Assembly: GCF_016909175.1 (NCBI RefSeq)
Contig: NZ_JAFBFI010000017.1
Location: forward strand, 1-64,000
Length of the DNA: 64,000 bases
Reading direction: 5' to 3'
Source of the DNA: Peribacillus deserti
GTDB taxonomy: Bacteria > Bacillota > Bacilli > Bacillales > DSM-1321
The notes beneath the pieces were generated by a model. It worked only from the letters and a program-made list of their open reading frames with translations. It did not search any database and was not told where the DNA came from. The translations under genes and the position numbers were made by a program. Shown one piece after another: positions 8,993 to 19,956 of the stretch. Numbering within the stretch: position 1 is the first letter of the stretch; each line of letters starts with the position of its first letter.

Positions 8993-9409
8993 GATTCCCT
9001 CTCCCTTCTGTTTCAGTTATGGAAGGGACATTACCCCCAAGCATACACATAGAAGTTCTACCGTGCACTACACTTGCTTTTCCAAATGGCAATCCTACAG
9101 AACATAATAAATATTCTGTTGACTTTATTTTATGACAAAATTCTATAGAAGGGAAACAAAAAACAAAGAATTAGAAAAAACAATTGTTCGCCTAATATTC
9201 CCTTTTTCCTGCTTATATAAACTTTGACCATCCATTCATTATTGTGGACAGGAATCATCCATTTCTTTCATATATTTTTGAATGGAAATAATCAACTTAT
9301 CAGATTTCTTTATGATAAAGGGTTTTCCTTAATTAAAGGATTATCACCCATTCTGAATAAAAAAGCTACTTGTCCTTATTTTATCACATATAGGCATATA
9401 TAAAAAAAT
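8993..9409. other. mecA upstream intergenic region
   Basis: 417 bp of A/T-rich DNA between the mecA start and the spxA terminator. I see no ORF with a ribosome binding site, no RNA gene and no repeat shared with the rest of the window. It presumably carries the mecA promoter, but I cannot pick convincing -35/-10 boxes. Confidence 0.5.
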
Positions 9410-9430
9410 TTCCGGCTTAGCAAGCCGGAA
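9410..9430 (-). terminator. spxA terminator
   Basis: 9-bp perfect stem TTCCGGCTT / AAGCCGGAA with a 3-nt loop, followed on the minus strand by ATTTTTTTA. Confidence 0.88.
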
Positions 9431-9450
9431 AAGGAACTAGAATATATAAT

Positions 9451-9846
9451 TTAGTTAACCATGCGCTGTGCTTCGCGAAGATGGAAAGTACGCACTTTCC
9501 TTGGAAGGAAGCGGCGGATTTCATCTTCGTTATACCCAACTTGTAACCTTTTTTCATCTAAAATAATGGGTCTTCTTAAAAGACCAGGATTGTCTTTAAT
9601 TAATTTATAAAGCTCTGGCAGAGGAAGAGATTCAACATTTACATTCAATTTCTGGAATGTCTTAGATCTTGTAGAAATAATTTCGTCCGTGCCATCTTCA
9701 GTCATACGAAGAATCTCTTTTATTTCGTCGATGGATAAAGGTTCTGAAAAAATATTTCTTTCTGTATATGAAATATCGTTTTCTTCAAGCCACGCTTTAG
9801 CTTTTCTGCAGGATGTACAGCTTGGTGAGGTATACAAAGTTACCAT
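9451..9846 (-). CDS. spxA: global redox regulator Spx
   Basis: ArsC-family protein (131 aa) that binds the RNA polymerase alpha subunit and reprograms transcription under disulfide stress. The redox switch CTSC is at residues 10-13; the [26 protein letters not shown] segment is characteristic of Spx. Length equals the B. subtilis protein and the sequence is nearly collinear with it. The C-terminus (QRMVN) is the region recognised for ClpXP turnover. ATG with GGGAG upstream. A TATAAT lies at 9956-9961 on the minus strand, but a matching -35 is not clear. Confidence 0.97.
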   Translation of the reverse strand: MVTLYTSPSCTSCRKAKAWLEENDISYTERNIFSEPLSIDEIKEILRMTEDGTDEIISTRSKTFQKLNVNVESLPLPELYKLIKDNPGLLRRPIILDEKRLQVGYNEDEIRRFLPRKVRTFHLREAQRMVN

Positions 9847-10355
9847 TTATTTTCACACTCCCTGAATATAGAATCGATGATCTATGCTGGGATAACTAGA
9901 TTGCCTTCCAATAATGCCTTTTTAGAATTACTTTAAATAAGTAATATCTATTGTTATTATACACTAAAATGTAATAAAAGAGGGGTTATTTTTTTAAAAT
10001 ATGAAAAATGTAATGCAATCGTTATCTCCCGCCACACACCTGAATGAACCAATACTCCAAAATTAGGTCATACCGCCTTTACTTTTTACATTAATTAGAA
10101 AATTCATCTAAAATGAATAAAAAGGAAACCATTCTCCCCTTCTATATAACTAAGTTTGATTAGGTATAAATTCATATTCGTATATATATACCCGGCTTTT
10201 GCTGAAATTAAACCCTTTTCATTCTCAGTTTCTTTTTTATTCCCTATGTTTTCATCACTAAATGTATTCCTCTTGAATAAAAAAAGATTTGTCTTTCAAA
10301 CGAGCCGTTTTTTTAATAAAATATGATTAGAGAACGTCTATATCGGAGGTAGTTA
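9847..10355. other. spxA upstream region, divergent gap
   Basis: About 510 bp of very A/T-rich DNA between the divergent spxA and a small membrane-protein gene. No credible ORF or RNA gene. A TATAAT on the minus strand at 9956-9961 is a possible spxA -10 box. Otherwise I see nothing assignable. Confidence 0.45.
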
Positions 10356-10541
10356 ATGGTCGGATATGTTATAGATTTATCAATAGTAGCTATCCTTGTA
10401 ATTGGTATAACTGCTTTAATTGGTGTGTTGACGAATGGAATAGGGGTAACCTTCTTTGGAGGTAAAAAAAGAACAGAGTTTACTGATAAGTCGGCTGGCA
10501 TCCAATCTGGCTGGAAATTAGTAGGCGGTAAAAAGAAATAA
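10356..10541 (+). CDS. small membrane protein, function unknown
   Basis: 61-residue protein with one N-terminal membrane segment (about 4-28, VIDLSIVAILVIGITALIGV) and a polar, lysine-rich C-terminus ending VGGKKK. The ATG is preceded by GGAGGT at an ideal 7-nt spacing, and a strong terminator follows directly, so the gene looks real. I do not recognise the family. It stands alone between spxA and the opp operon, where B. subtilis has yjbB/yjbC. Confidence 0.7.
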   Translation: MVGYVIDLSIVAILVIGITALIGVLTNGIGVTFFGGKKRTEFTDKSAGIQSGWKLVGGKKK

Positions 10542-10544
10542 CTT

Positions 10545-10573
10545 AAAGGATAGAGGGGGTTCCTCTATCCTTT
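10545..10573 (+). terminator. terminator of small membrane-protein gene
   Basis: 12-bp perfect stem AAAGGATAGAGG / CCTCTATCCTTT with a 5-nt loop, followed by TTTT. Confidence 0.92.
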
Positions 10574-10885
10574 TTTTGTATGACTCAAATTGATGTGAGC
10601 TAAGGAAGCTAGCTGCAAGCAGGTTTTTCCTCTCTTTCATTTTTTTACCTCCTCGTGCAAAATCACCTTTTTCATATAGATATTATCCCTTGCATAAAAA
10701 AAAGCAGGCTATGCAGCAAAAACTCGGACAATATAATAAATCTCGCCTGATAATCCGCCTAGGTTCGGTAATGTTGATCAACCTTTGGTAAGGTAAAAAC
10801 TGAATCTTTGTAATTTTCAAATCTTTTGTGATACTCTAGATTAAATAAATAGATTCATGGGTATAAAATGTAAACAATAAAAAAA
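10574..10885. other. gap between small gene and oppF
   Basis: About 310 bp between convergent genes. No ORF with a ribosome binding site, no tRNA-like structure and no member of the window's repeat families. Nothing assignable. Confidence 0.4.
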
Positions 10886-10909
10886 AAACGGCCCTGTCAT
10901 GGACCGTTT
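10886..10909 (-). terminator. opp operon terminator
   Basis: 9-bp stem AAACGGCCC / GGACCGTTT with one mismatch, followed on the minus strand by a T-run (eight or more). Confidence 0.82.
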
Positions 10910-10914
10910 CATTT

Positions 10915-11850
10915 TTATTTAGAATAAATAGACTTGTATTGCTTGTATTCCTTTTCAGAGCAATAGACAAAATGTCCAGGTGTGATTTCACGCATTTCTA
11001 GTTCTTCGCCTTCAGAGTAATTATGGACATTTGGATTATATACAATTCTCTTTCTCGTTCTTTCACTCTCAGGATCTGGAAGCGGAATAGCAGAAAGAAG
11101 AGACTGTGTATAAGGGTGAATTGGATTTTTGTATAGCTCCTCACTTGAAGCAAGCTCTACAAGCTTTCCGTAATACATAACACCAATTCTATCACTGATA
11201 TATTTAACCATAGAAAGGTCATGGGCAATGAACAAGTATGTCAGACCTTTTTCTCTTTGAAGCTTTTTCATTAAATTTACAACCTGGGCCTGGATTGATA
11301 CATCCAAAGCAGAAATAGGCTCGTCAGCTATGATAAAGTCAGGATCAACAGCAAGGGCTCTTGCTATTCCAATACGCTGTCGCTGTCCTCCAGAAAATTC
11401 ATGGGGATAACGGTTTGCATGTTCCTGGTTTAACCCTACCGTGCTCAGCAGCTCATAAACTTTATCCATTCTTTCTTTTCTCGTATTTGCTAAACCATGG
11501 ATATCAATGCCTTCTGCGATTATATCTCCGACAGTCATACGAGGGTTTAATGATGCATATGGATCCTGGAATATCATTTGCATCTTACGATTAAATTTCT
11601 TTAAATCGGAACGAGATTTTTTTCCGTGTACATTTTCACCTTCAAAAAGAACTTCTCCATCTGTTGCATTATATAGGCGGATGATTGATCTTCCAGTTGT
11701 GGATTTTCCACAGCCAGACTCCCCTACAAGCCCTAATGTCTCGCCTTTATAGATATCAAAAGAAATACCATCTACAGCTTTGACCTGGTTTGGTTTCCCT
11801 ATGTTAAAATGCTGCTTTAAATTTTTAATTTCAAGAAGTTTTTCTGCCAT
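10915..11850 (-). CDS. oppF: oligopeptide ABC transporter ATPase OppF
   Basis: One of two ATPase subunits that power oligopeptide import (311 aa). Walker A GESGCGKS at 43-50, ABC signature SGGQR at 153-157, Walker B FIIADEP at 172-178, and the C-terminal oligopeptide/dipeptide transporter extension with [10 protein letters not shown]. It is last in the oppABCDF operon, one base after the oppD stop, with a terminator 6 bp beyond its own stop. In B. subtilis the system imports nutrient and signalling peptides that feed sporulation and competence control. Confidence 0.95.
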   Translation of the reverse strand: MAEKLLEIKNLKQHFNIGKPNQVKAVDGISFDIYKGETLGLVGESGCGKSTTGRSIIRLYNATDGEVLFEGENVHGKKSRSDLKKFNRKMQMIFQDPYASLNPRMTVGDIIAEGIDIHGLANTRKERMDKVYELLSTVGLNQEHANRYPHEFSGGQRQRIGIARALAVDPDFIIADEPISALDVSIQAQVVNLMKKLQREKGLTYLFIAHDLSMVKYISDRIGVMYYGKLVELASSEELYKNPIHPYTQSLLSAIPLPDPESERTRKRIVYNPNVHNYSEGEELEMREITPGHFVYCSEKEYKQYKSIYSK

Positions 11851-11851
11851 G

Positions 11852-12922
11852 TCAGCGAACTACCTCCTCTGCCAATCTTGGTTTTGCAAAATTGGAAGAC
11901 ATTGTGCGGCGTTTGTCTATAACTGCTTTAGGAGGCTCTACCGCCGGAGCATTTTCATGAAGCAGCCATGTTTTTGCAAAGTGTGTATCTGAGATTTGGA
12001 ACATTGGCGGCTCATGCTCAAAATCTATCTCAAGAGCATATGCACTCCTTGGAGCAAATGCGTCCCCTTTAGGCGGATGCATTAAATCAGGAGGAGTACC
12101 TGGAATCGCAGCAAGTTCTGTTTGTATGCTTGTATCTAAGGAAGGCATAGATGCAAGCAAGCCCCATGTATATGGATGTCTCGGGTCATAGAATATTTCA
12201 TCTACAGTACCCATCTCAACTATCTGGCCGCCGTACATAACAGCTACCCGGTCCGCAACGTTGGCAACAACACCAAGGTCATGGGTAATGAAGATAATGC
12301 TTGTATCTATTTTATTTTGCAGGTCCTTCATAAGCTCTAGAATTTGAGCCTGGATTGTAACATCAAGTGCCGTTGTTGGTTCATCGGCAATAAGGACTTT
12401 AGGATTACACGAAAGAGCAACCGCTACAACCACACGCTGTCTCATCCCGCCTGAAAATTGGTGCGGGTACTGATTGATACGAACTTCCGGCTGTGGGATC
12501 CCAACTAATCTTAATAGCTCTAATGCTCGTTCTCTTGCAGCACTTTTGCTTAAATTTTGATGTTTGATCAAGCTTTCCATGATTTGAGTACCAATCTTCA
12601 TTGTTGGATTCAAGGAAGTCATTGGATCCTGGAAGATCATCGCGATTTCCTTTCCCCGGACTCTTTGCATCTCTTTTTCTGAAAGTTTGGCTAGATCTCT
12701 TCCATCAAAGAGGATTTCTCCTTTAGAAATCCGTCCCGGCGGATTAGGAATAAGTCTCATTAACGCTTTTGATGTGACTGATTTTCCAGAGCCGGACTCA
12801 CCTACGATTGCTAATGTTTCTCCCTTTTTTAAGTCAAAACTGACACCGCGTACAGCCTTAACGATTCCTCCGTACGTATCGAAGGAGACATGCAGATCTT
12901 TTACTTCTAAAACTTTATCCAT
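11852..12922 (-). CDS. oppD: oligopeptide ABC transporter ATPase OppD
   Basis: ATPase partner of OppF (356 aa). Walker A GESGSGKS at 41-48, signature SGGMR at 157-161, Walker B VLIADEP at 176-182, and the C-terminal peptide-transporter region containing [12 protein letters not shown], which in this family carries iron-sulfur-ligating or zinc-finger-like segments in some members. The start ATG has a GGAGGAG site in the 17-bp gap after oppC. Operon position 4 of 5. Confidence 0.95.
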   Translation of the reverse strand: MDKVLEVKDLHVSFDTYGGIVKAVRGVSFDLKKGETLAIVGESGSGKSVTSKALMRLIPNPPGRISKGEILFDGRDLAKLSEKEMQRVRGKEIAMIFQDPMTSLNPTMKIGTQIMESLIKHQNLSKSAARERALELLRLVGIPQPEVRINQYPHQFSGGMRQRVVVAVALSCNPKVLIADEPTTALDVTIQAQILELMKDLQNKIDTSIIFITHDLGVVANVADRVAVMYGGQIVEMGTVDEIFYDPRHPYTWGLLASMPSLDTSIQTELAAIPGTPPDLMHPPKGDAFAPRSAYALEIDFEHEPPMFQISDTHFAKTWLLHENAPAVEPPKAVIDKRRTMSSNFAKPRLAEEVVR

Positions 12923-12939
12923 AATTCTTCTCCTCCTAA

Positions 12940-13956
12940 TTACTTACGCATTTTTGGATCCAGTGCATCACGCAAGCCATCACCAAGTAAGTTGAAACTA
13001 AGGATTAATAAACTGATTACAATAGACGGGATGATTAATTGATAAGGATATGTCTGAATAAATCTGAATCCATCATTAACCAAAGCTCCCAGGGATGCCT
13101 GTGGAGGAGCGATCCCTAAACCAATGAAGCTTAAGAACGCTTCAGTAAAGATGGCTCCAGGTACTGTAAACATAGTAGTTACTATAATCGGTCCCAGTAC
13201 ATTCGGAATCAAGTGTTTACCTATTAACCTGGAGTTTGCTGCCCCAAGCGTTTTGGAAGCCAAGACGAATTCCTGTTCTTTCATTTTGAGAATCTGTCCG
13301 CGTACAATCCTTGCCATACCTGTCCAGCCTGTTATAACCATCGCCAGAATGATCGATGTTACGCCTGGCTTAAAGATCAGAATAAATAAAATAACTATGA
13401 TCAAACTTGGTATACCAATTAATATTTCAATGATCCTCATCATAATGTTATCTGTTCTGCCGCCATAGAAGCCGGCTATACCGCCATAAATGATTCCAAT
13501 AAACAAATCAATCAGGGCAGCTACCACCGCGATTAGAAGCGAAATACGGGTTCCCTGCCAAACACGGACCCATTGGTCGCGTCCCAGGTCATCCGTTCCA
13601 AACCAATAATATTCTTTAACGTTTTTTGCTTTATAAACATCAAATCCATCTTTATCTTTGCCATCAACACCCAGGAAACCTATGTTTTCTAAAACAGGAA
13701 TCTTTGGCGGAAGCTTTGAAAGCGCTAAGTTTTGCTCTCTGTAAGTGTGGCTGCTTAATATGGGTGCAAAGATAGCTAAAAGCGTAATCAGTATAACAAC
13801 CACTAACCCAAAAATAGCACCTTTATTTTTTTTCAGACGAATCCAGGCGTCCTGCCAGTAACTCAGGCTCGGCCTTCCTATTCTTTCAAGGTCCCCTTTT
13901 CCAGCAGCCGGGCGGAATAAATCAGAAGGTAGATTGTCTAGCTGTTTCTGTTCCAT
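12940..13956 (-). CDS. oppC: oligopeptide ABC transporter permease OppC
   Basis: Inner permease subunit (338 aa). N-terminal OppC_N region with one membrane segment (about 46-68) is followed by an extracytoplasmic loop and the binding-protein-dependent permease domain with its coupling motif around ANSRLIGKHLIPNVLGPI. The start codon overlaps the oppB stop by one base (TAATG), indicating coupled translation and equal stoichiometry with OppB. Confidence 0.94.
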   Translation of the reverse strand: MEQKQLDNLPSDLFRPAAGKGDLERIGRPSLSYWQDAWIRLKKNKGAIFGLVVVILITLLAIFAPILSSHTYREQNLALSKLPPKIPVLENIGFLGVDGKDKDGFDVYKAKNVKEYYWFGTDDLGRDQWVRVWQGTRISLLIAVVAALIDLFIGIIYGGIAGFYGGRTDNIMMRIIEILIGIPSLIIVILFILIFKPGVTSIILAMVITGWTGMARIVRGQILKMKEQEFVLASKTLGAANSRLIGKHLIPNVLGPIIVTTMFTVPGAIFTEAFLSFIGLGIAPPQASLGALVNDGFRFIQTYPYQLIIPSIVISLLILSFNLLGDGLRDALDPKMRK

Positions 13957-14885
13957 TATTTTTTCCCTCCTGCCAGACGAATTCGAGGATCAACGACGCC
14001 GTATAAAATATCCACTACGAAAATGATAAATACAAACAGAGCACTGTAAAAGATCGTTGTTCCCATAATGACTGTATAATCATTCATGTTGATTGACTTG
14101 ACAAATTGCTCCCCTAATCCTGGGATGGCAAATATTCTTTCGATTACTAAGGAACCTGTCATAATATTAACTGCCAATGGACCAATAATTGTAATTACCG
14201 GAATTAAAGCATTTCTAATAGCATGCTTGATGATGATGCCGGATTGGCTGATTCCTTTTGCCTTAGCTAGCATAATATAATCAGAAGCCATAACTTCTAG
14301 TAATTCAGTCCTCATAAAACGTGAGATATTGGCAATTACAAATCCAGATAATGCTATAGTCGGCATAATTGTATAGATGAAACCTTCCCATAGTGCAACT
14401 GGTAACAGCTGAAGCTTAACACCAAGTACAAATTGCATGAATCCTGCGAAAACAAAAGAAGGAATAGATATACCTAATACAGCCAGGAAAGTAGCACCGT
14501 AATCGAAAAACGTATTGTGCTTGATTGCAGCAATAATCCCTAAAATTAGGCCAACAATTGATCCAATTATTAATGCTTGTAACCCTAATTGTGCTGAAGG
14601 TCCAATTCTGCCTGCAATCATTTCTGATACCGGACGGTTATCGTATTGAAAAGATAATCCAAGATCACCTTTAGCTAGATTTGCGATGTAATGAACATAT
14701 TGGACAGGCAGTGGATCATTCAGTCCATACTTTTCATTAATAATCGTTACCTGTTCAGGAGTAAGTTTATCCTGGCTTTTAAGTGGTGAACCGGGAAGCA
14801 GTTTCATTAAGAAAAATGTGAGAGTAGCAATGATGAATAAAGTTATCAGCATGTAGACAATTCTTTGAAGAGTATAACGCAACAT
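13956..14885 (-). CDS. oppB: oligopeptide ABC transporter permease OppB
   Basis: Permease subunit (309 aa) with six predicted membrane helices. It starts MLRYTLQRIVYMLITLFII, typical of OppB/DppB, and has the EAA-like coupling loop ISQSGIIIKHAIRNALIPV. Preceded by GGGGGG at 14893-14898. It lies 135 bp downstream of oppA, separated by a hairpin that probably lowers its expression relative to the binding protein. Confidence 0.94.
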   Translation of the reverse strand: MLRYTLQRIVYMLITLFIIATLTFFLMKLLPGSPLKSQDKLTPEQVTIINEKYGLNDPLPVQYVHYIANLAKGDLGLSFQYDNRPVSEMIAGRIGPSAQLGLQALIIGSIVGLILGIIAAIKHNTFFDYGATFLAVLGISIPSFVFAGFMQFVLGVKLQLLPVALWEGFIYTIMPTIALSGFVIANISRFMRTELLEVMASDYIMLAKAKGISQSGIIIKHAIRNALIPVITIIGPLAVNIMTGSLVIERIFAIPGLGEQFVKSINMNDYTVIMGTTIFYSALFVFIIFVVDILYGVVDPRIRLAGGKK

Positions 14886-14959
14886 CCCGTTAGCCCCCCT
14901 TTTCTATTAGTAAATTATTCTAGTAATCTTTTAATTCTGATTTTTCTGTAATAAGGGAA

Positions 14960-14998
14960 AAAGGAGAGTACGAGGTTTTAAACCACATACTCTCCTTT
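14960..14998 (-). terminator. oppA-oppB intercistronic hairpin (attenuator)
   Basis: 11-bp perfect stem AAAGGAGAGTA / TACTCTCCTTT with a 17-nt loop, followed on the minus strand by TTCCC. It is probably a partial terminator or 3'-end protector that gives excess OppA over the membrane subunits. Confidence 0.75.
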
Positions 14999-15020
14999 GC
15001 TTCCCATGAGTACTTAGAGA

Positions 15021-16682
15021 TTACTCAATGTGAGCCCATTTGTAGCCGAAGTCTCCGCCGAATGGATGCTCAACGATTCCTTTTACATATTCACGTTGAA
15101 GGAATGCAGTACCTCTTTGGTACATTGGAGAAATTGCAGCATCATCCATTAGGATTTTTTCAGCTTCTAAAAGAGCTTTCCAGCGAGCATCAAGGTCTGA
15201 AAGAAGAGGACCTTTAGCATCAGCAACAAGCTTGTCATATTTAGGGTTTGAGTAGCCCATTTGGTTATGAGCACCATCAGTTACGAACATGTCGATGAAA
15301 GTCATTGGATCTTGGTAGTCAGGACCCCAGCCAGCGAATGAGAAGTCATAGTTGCCTTTAGATTCAAGATCTAGCTTTTGTTTGAATGGCTGTGGCTTAA
15401 TGTTAACAGTTAAGCCTTCAAGATTTGATTCTAACTGCTCTTTAAGGTATTGAGAAATTTTTGCAGAGTTGTCATCGTCATAGTTAAGCATTTCTAGAGT
15501 AACTTTGTCGAATTTAGCTTCTTTTTTAGCTTTAGCCCAAAGTTTTTTAGCTTCTTCCACATCCAATTTACCTAGGTCTCCATTTGTTTCACGGAAATCC
15601 TTGCCGTCCGGACCAACAGCAAATTTATCAGGAACCAGGTAGTAAGCAGGCTTAGAACCATTGTTTAGAATAACATCAACAAATGATTTTTTATCCCATG
15701 CAAGATCAAGTGCTTTACGTGCATCTCTGTTAGCTAATACTTTGTTCTTTTCGTTTAAACGCAAGAAGTATACAGAAGTATCAGGAGAAGTGCCAAAGTT
15801 CTTGTCAGACTTGTATTTATCTACAAATTCTGCATTTAAAGCTGCACGGTCAGCCTTTTTAGTTTCATAAAGGTTAACTGCAGTAGCGGTATCTTTAACA
15901 ATGTTAAAGTTGATTGTTTCAAGCTTAACAGCTGCATTATCCCAGTATGTAGGGTTTTTCTTAAGCTGGAAGCTTTGTTCGTGTTTCCAATCGCTTAGTG
16001 TGAAAGGACCGTTATAAACTCCAGTGTTTGCTTCTAGAGCGTAGTTTTTGCCTTGCTCTTTAAAGAATTTTTCGTTTTGTGGATAGAAAGTTGCAAATGA
16101 CAATAGGGATTTGAAATATGGAATGTTGTTTTTCAAAGTGATTTCTAACGTTTTTTCATCAATAGCTTTAATGCCTAGTGTGTCAGGCTTAGCTTTGCCA
16201 GAGTTAATTTCTTCTGCACCTTTTACATCATAAAGCATATAAGCATATTCAGCAGCTGTAGCAGGATCTACTGCACGTCTCCAAGAGAATACGAAATCGT
16301 TAGCTGTTACAGCGTCTCCGTTAGACCATTTTGCATCGCGTAGTTTGAACGTATAAGTTTTTCCGTCTTCACTTACTTTTGGCTCTTCTGCAGCCATACC
16401 AAGTGTAGGCTCATTATCCTGTCCTAAACGGTAAAGACCCTCGTATACGTTGTTCATAACATTGAATGATACGGAGTCAGTAGCAAGAGTTGAGTCCATA
16501 GATGGAATCTCAGAAGTTGCAATAAGGTTCAATACTTGTTCTTTTTTAGCGTCAGCAGATTTTCCTTCGCTTGAGCCTTTTTTAGTGTCACTGCCTGCTT
16601 TTTCTCCGCCGCCGCTGCATGCTGCAAGGAACGTGCTTAAAGCAAGAACAAGAACTAAAAGAAACGAAAACTTTTTGTTCAT
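15021..16682 (-). CDS. oppA: oligopeptide-binding lipoprotein OppA
   Basis: Substrate-binding lipoprotein (553 aa) that captures peptides outside the membrane for OppBCDF. A lipoprotein signal peptide ends in the lipobox LAAC with lipid-anchored Cys22, followed by a Gly/Ser/Lys-rich linker and the SBP_bac_5 domain (RDAKWSNGDAVTANDFVFSWRRAVDP). ATG with GGGAGGTC upstream. It is first in the operon, with its own sigma-A-type promoter at 16737-16766. Confidence 0.95.
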   Translation of the reverse strand: MNKKFSFLLVLVLALSTFLAACSGGGEKAGSDTKKGSSEGKSADAKKEQVLNLIATSEIPSMDSTLATDSVSFNVMNNVYEGLYRLGQDNEPTLGMAAEEPKVSEDGKTYTFKLRDAKWSNGDAVTANDFVFSWRRAVDPATAAEYAYMLYDVKGAEEINSGKAKPDTLGIKAIDEKTLEITLKNNIPYFKSLLSFATFYPQNEKFFKEQGKNYALEANTGVYNGPFTLSDWKHEQSFQLKKNPTYWDNAAVKLETINFNIVKDTATAVNLYETKKADRAALNAEFVDKYKSDKNFGTSPDTSVYFLRLNEKNKVLANRDARKALDLAWDKKSFVDVILNNGSKPAYYLVPDKFAVGPDGKDFRETNGDLGKLDVEEAKKLWAKAKKEAKFDKVTLEMLNYDDDNSAKISQYLKEQLESNLEGLTVNIKPQPFKQKLDLESKGNYDFSFAGWGPDYQDPMTFIDMFVTDGAHNQMGYSNPKYDKLVADAKGPLLSDLDARWKALLEAEKILMDDAAISPMYQRGTAFLQREYVKGIVEHPFGGDFGYKWAHIE

Positions 16683-16736
16683 TCTAGAATGACCTCCCTA
16701 ATTTTTATCTTCAAATTTTCTGAAGATTTCGTTCTT

Positions 16737-16766
16737 ATTATAAGTTGTACTACTACAAATTTTCAA
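16737..16766 (-). promoter_or_regulatory. oppA sigma-A-type promoter
   Basis: Minus strand: -35 TTGAAA (16761-16766), 18-bp spacer, -10 TATAAT (16737-16742), leaving a 5' UTR of about 50 nt. The spacer contains TGTAGTAGTACA, a short inverted repeat that could be an operator. Confidence 0.65.
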
Positions 16767-17083
16767 TATTTTTTTTACAAAAACTTTACGATTAGGTTTC
16801 AATAAACTCAGGCTATTTTTCACGAAACCTTTTTATACCAAGGTTTTCGGCATAATACACAGGAAAAAAATTCTTGTTTTATTATCTAACTTTTCTTAAA
16901 ATGAGGCTCAAAGTTGGGAAAATTTTGAGAAAATTTTGTTTGTTTTTGACAAATACTGTATGTACCAAATCTCTATATGAGGGTAAAAGACTCTCTTATA
17001 TTATTTTAATATTGCTTGCCTATCCCGTCTATTAATAGCTATACTTTTTTTTGAACATGACATATGCCGGAGAAGGAGAAGAC
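16767..17083. other. divergent gap oppA / DUF3899 gene
   Basis: About 320 bp of A/T-rich DNA between divergent genes. A TTGACA is present at 16946-16951 on the plus strand, but no -10 box lies at a suitable distance. No RNA gene or repeat recognised. Confidence 0.4.
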
Positions 17084-17449
17084 ATGAACTATATTGTACA
17101 GCGGCTGTCCATAATAACGGGAATTAATATATTCGTTTCACTACTGCTTGCCTTTTTTGGAGAAAATACTTATTACATCTCCTTTATGAATTGTTTATTC
17201 TTTATTGGGCTTTTTTATATTGTAATAGGAGCCTTTTTATTTGTGGTTGAAGGCGGCTTTTTCAATGGAATCATTTTTAGTATGAAAAATTTTCTTAAGC
17301 TGGATAAGCTGGGTGCGTATGTTGCGCAGTTTGATGATGCGGATCTGGAGGCAACGGGTTACCCTTCCCAGAAAAAGTATAATATTACTCTGCCGTTTCT
17401 AATCTCTGGATTATTGTGCTGCCTTGCAAGCCTGATTGGAGTTATCTAG
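17084..17449 (+). CDS. DUF3899-like membrane protein
   Basis: 121-residue membrane protein with three hydrophobic segments (about 8-24, 32-58 and 102-120) around a short basic/acidic loop. ATG preceded by AAGGAGA; the upstream ATG at 17051 has no such site. Length and layout resemble the DUF3899 family often found beside trpS or opp genes in Bacillaceae; this is memory-based and needs a profile search. Function unknown. Confidence 0.65.
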   Translation: MNYIVQRLSIITGINIFVSLLLAFFGENTYYISFMNCLFFIGLFYIVIGAFLFVVEGGFFNGIIFSMKNFLKLDKLGAYVAQFDDADLEATGYPSQKKYNITLPFLISGLLCCLASLIGVI

Positions 17450-17499
17450 GCGGCTATTTGCAAATGTACTTTCTTTTAGATAAAATTAAAGTAAGATTT

Positions 17500-17760
17500 T
17501 ATATTGAAAAGCATAGAAAAAAGCAGAACATTCGGTGTCAGTTAATTAGCGCCTGTCAGTTGGAATAATCTGGCATACTGTCCGTATGGAATGGACTTTT
17601 CAGCATCGGATTTCTTTTTAAAAAAGGGATCTGGACGCGGCCAGCGTTAAAGGCAGGTTACAGTTTTTTGAGTATCGATAAAGAAACCGGGATACCGGTA
17701 CAAAGGGTGGCATATTGAAAAACCATTCATCCCTATACTGGGGTAAGGATGGTTTTTTTT
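17500..17760 (+). promoter_or_regulatory. T-box-like leader of trpS
   Basis: The 350-bp leader contains the T-box-like core AAAGGGTGGCA at 17702-17712, just before a terminator whose arms include AAACCATTCATCCC and GGGGTAAGGATGGTT (17718-17760), ending in eight T. Several smaller hairpins precede it. In T-box genes uncharged tRNA stabilises an antiterminator; for trpS the specifier would be TGG. I could not fold stem I by hand, and several TGG triplets are candidates (17574, 17585, 17590). Confidence 0.75.
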
Positions 17761-17793
17761 ATAGAAAATTAAAAAGACTTAACATTAATTTAG

Positions 17794-18792
<999 letters not shown>

Positions 18793-18805
18793 TTAAATAT
18801 TATAT

Positions 18806-18844
18806 AACCAAAAAAGCACGCTTTTGAGGCGTGCTTTTTTGGTT
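18806..18844. terminator. bidirectional terminator trpS / yjbA
   Basis: Perfect 16-bp stem AACCAAAAAAGCACGC / GCGTGCTTTTTTGGTT with a 7-nt loop between convergent genes. Confidence 0.9.
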
Positions 18845-18857
18845 GACTTTAGTTATT

Positions 18858-19613
18858 TTATAATACAGAAGGACTGTCTCCTACTTCCATTTCCCAAAGC
18901 TTTTCGAAAAATGGCTGGCCTTTAATCAGGTTTTCGCATAATAATAGATGCTTGCTGCTCCAATCATATCTTAAGGATTCGAACAGCTCATTCCATGCAA
19001 TTTCAAATTCAAGATTTTGGATATATTCGTATTTATGCGGTGACCATTCGGTGTACCAGTATCTGATTTCTGCCGTATTTTTTGAAGAATACAGCTGATC
19101 AAGAGCCATAAATAACAGCTGTTTTAGTTGGCGTTCTTTTCTTGTAAGTCCCTGCATTAAATCTGGTGCCGGAGACAGGATATGATAATCCTTAGTTTCT
19201 GTCTCCTGCTTTTTGAACTCATATTTCGCTTCTTCCTGGTCCTCAACCATTTCATAAACCAGCTGTTCCTGCCTTGGAATAAGTCTGCTTTTCCTGATAG
19301 GAATATTATAGCCGATCGTATCAACCGCCAGTATCCCTTTTCCATCCGTAACAATAAAGCAATAATCCATTTGAATTCTTTCATGGTTTTTTCTTGCATA
19401 CGCCTTTTGGAAAATATCATCCAGTAATTCTTTGGGCAGCTCCGATAAGTCATTTTCAATATAGTGAAACATAGGAGACGATACTTTGATGAGCGGCACT
19501 TGATCCAGCAGTTCTATACCATCGTCTTTTCTCCATTCGTGAAAGTGGCAAATATTGTACCCGTTTTCTTCCCCTTCAAACCAATTAACCCATACATCAT
19601 GGAGATATAACAT
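18858..19613 (-). CDS. yjbA: conserved protein YjbA (UPF0736)
   Basis: 251-residue soluble protein of unknown function, strongly conserved in bacilli. The N-terminus [20 protein letters not shown] and the block [25 protein letters not shown] match YjbA as I recall it. Of the clustered start options (19628 GTG, 19616 ATG, 19613 ATG), the last keeps 7 nt after GAGGGG and fits the family N-terminus. Same position next to trpS as in B. subtilis. Confidence 0.88.
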   Translation of the reverse strand: MLYLHDVWVNWFEGEENGYNICHFHEWRKDDGIELLDQVPLIKVSSPMFHYIENDLSELPKELLDDIFQKAYARKNHERIQMDYCFIVTDGKGILAVDTIGYNIPIRKSRLIPRQEQLVYEMVEDQEEAKYEFKKQETETKDYHILSPAPDLMQGLTRKERQLKQLLFMALDQLYSSKNTAEIRYWYTEWSPHKYEYIQNLEFEIAWNELFESLRYDWSSKHLLLCENLIKGQPFFEKLWEMEVGDSPSVL

Positions 19614-19956
19614 CATCTGACCCCTCACTTACTTGAAAACTGTTTGTCCATCAGTATAGGCATTTTTTAGTAAAAATATTCCTTTTTTTGAAGGAGGCTG
19701 GCTATATTTTTCTGTCCCCTGCTTTAGCCCGCCAGAAAGATTCCTATAGACGATTATGATTTCTATGAACATCTATTTCTCTAATAATGTACGGTCTCTA
19801 TTTACGCCGATAATCTATTAAAAAATTTTATTTCGCTGTTTTACTCCCGCTGCATTCTGTAAATGACCCCGAGTACTCCTCTGCTGTAAACCGCTTCTCT
19901 AGCCGCGATTTATTCGGTATGTAATACAGCAGGGGGCAACATGCTTCTGGTGGTGG
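19614..19956. other. gap yjbA / yjaZ
   Basis: About 340 bp with no ORF, repeat or RNA gene that I can support. B. subtilis carries the app peptide-transport operon at this position; no trace of it is readable here. Confidence 0.45.

Noticed and set aside
16946-16979. Promoter for the DUF3899 gene (TTGACA ... TATATG)
   Set aside because: The spacing is 22 bp, too long for sigma-A; no better pair found.
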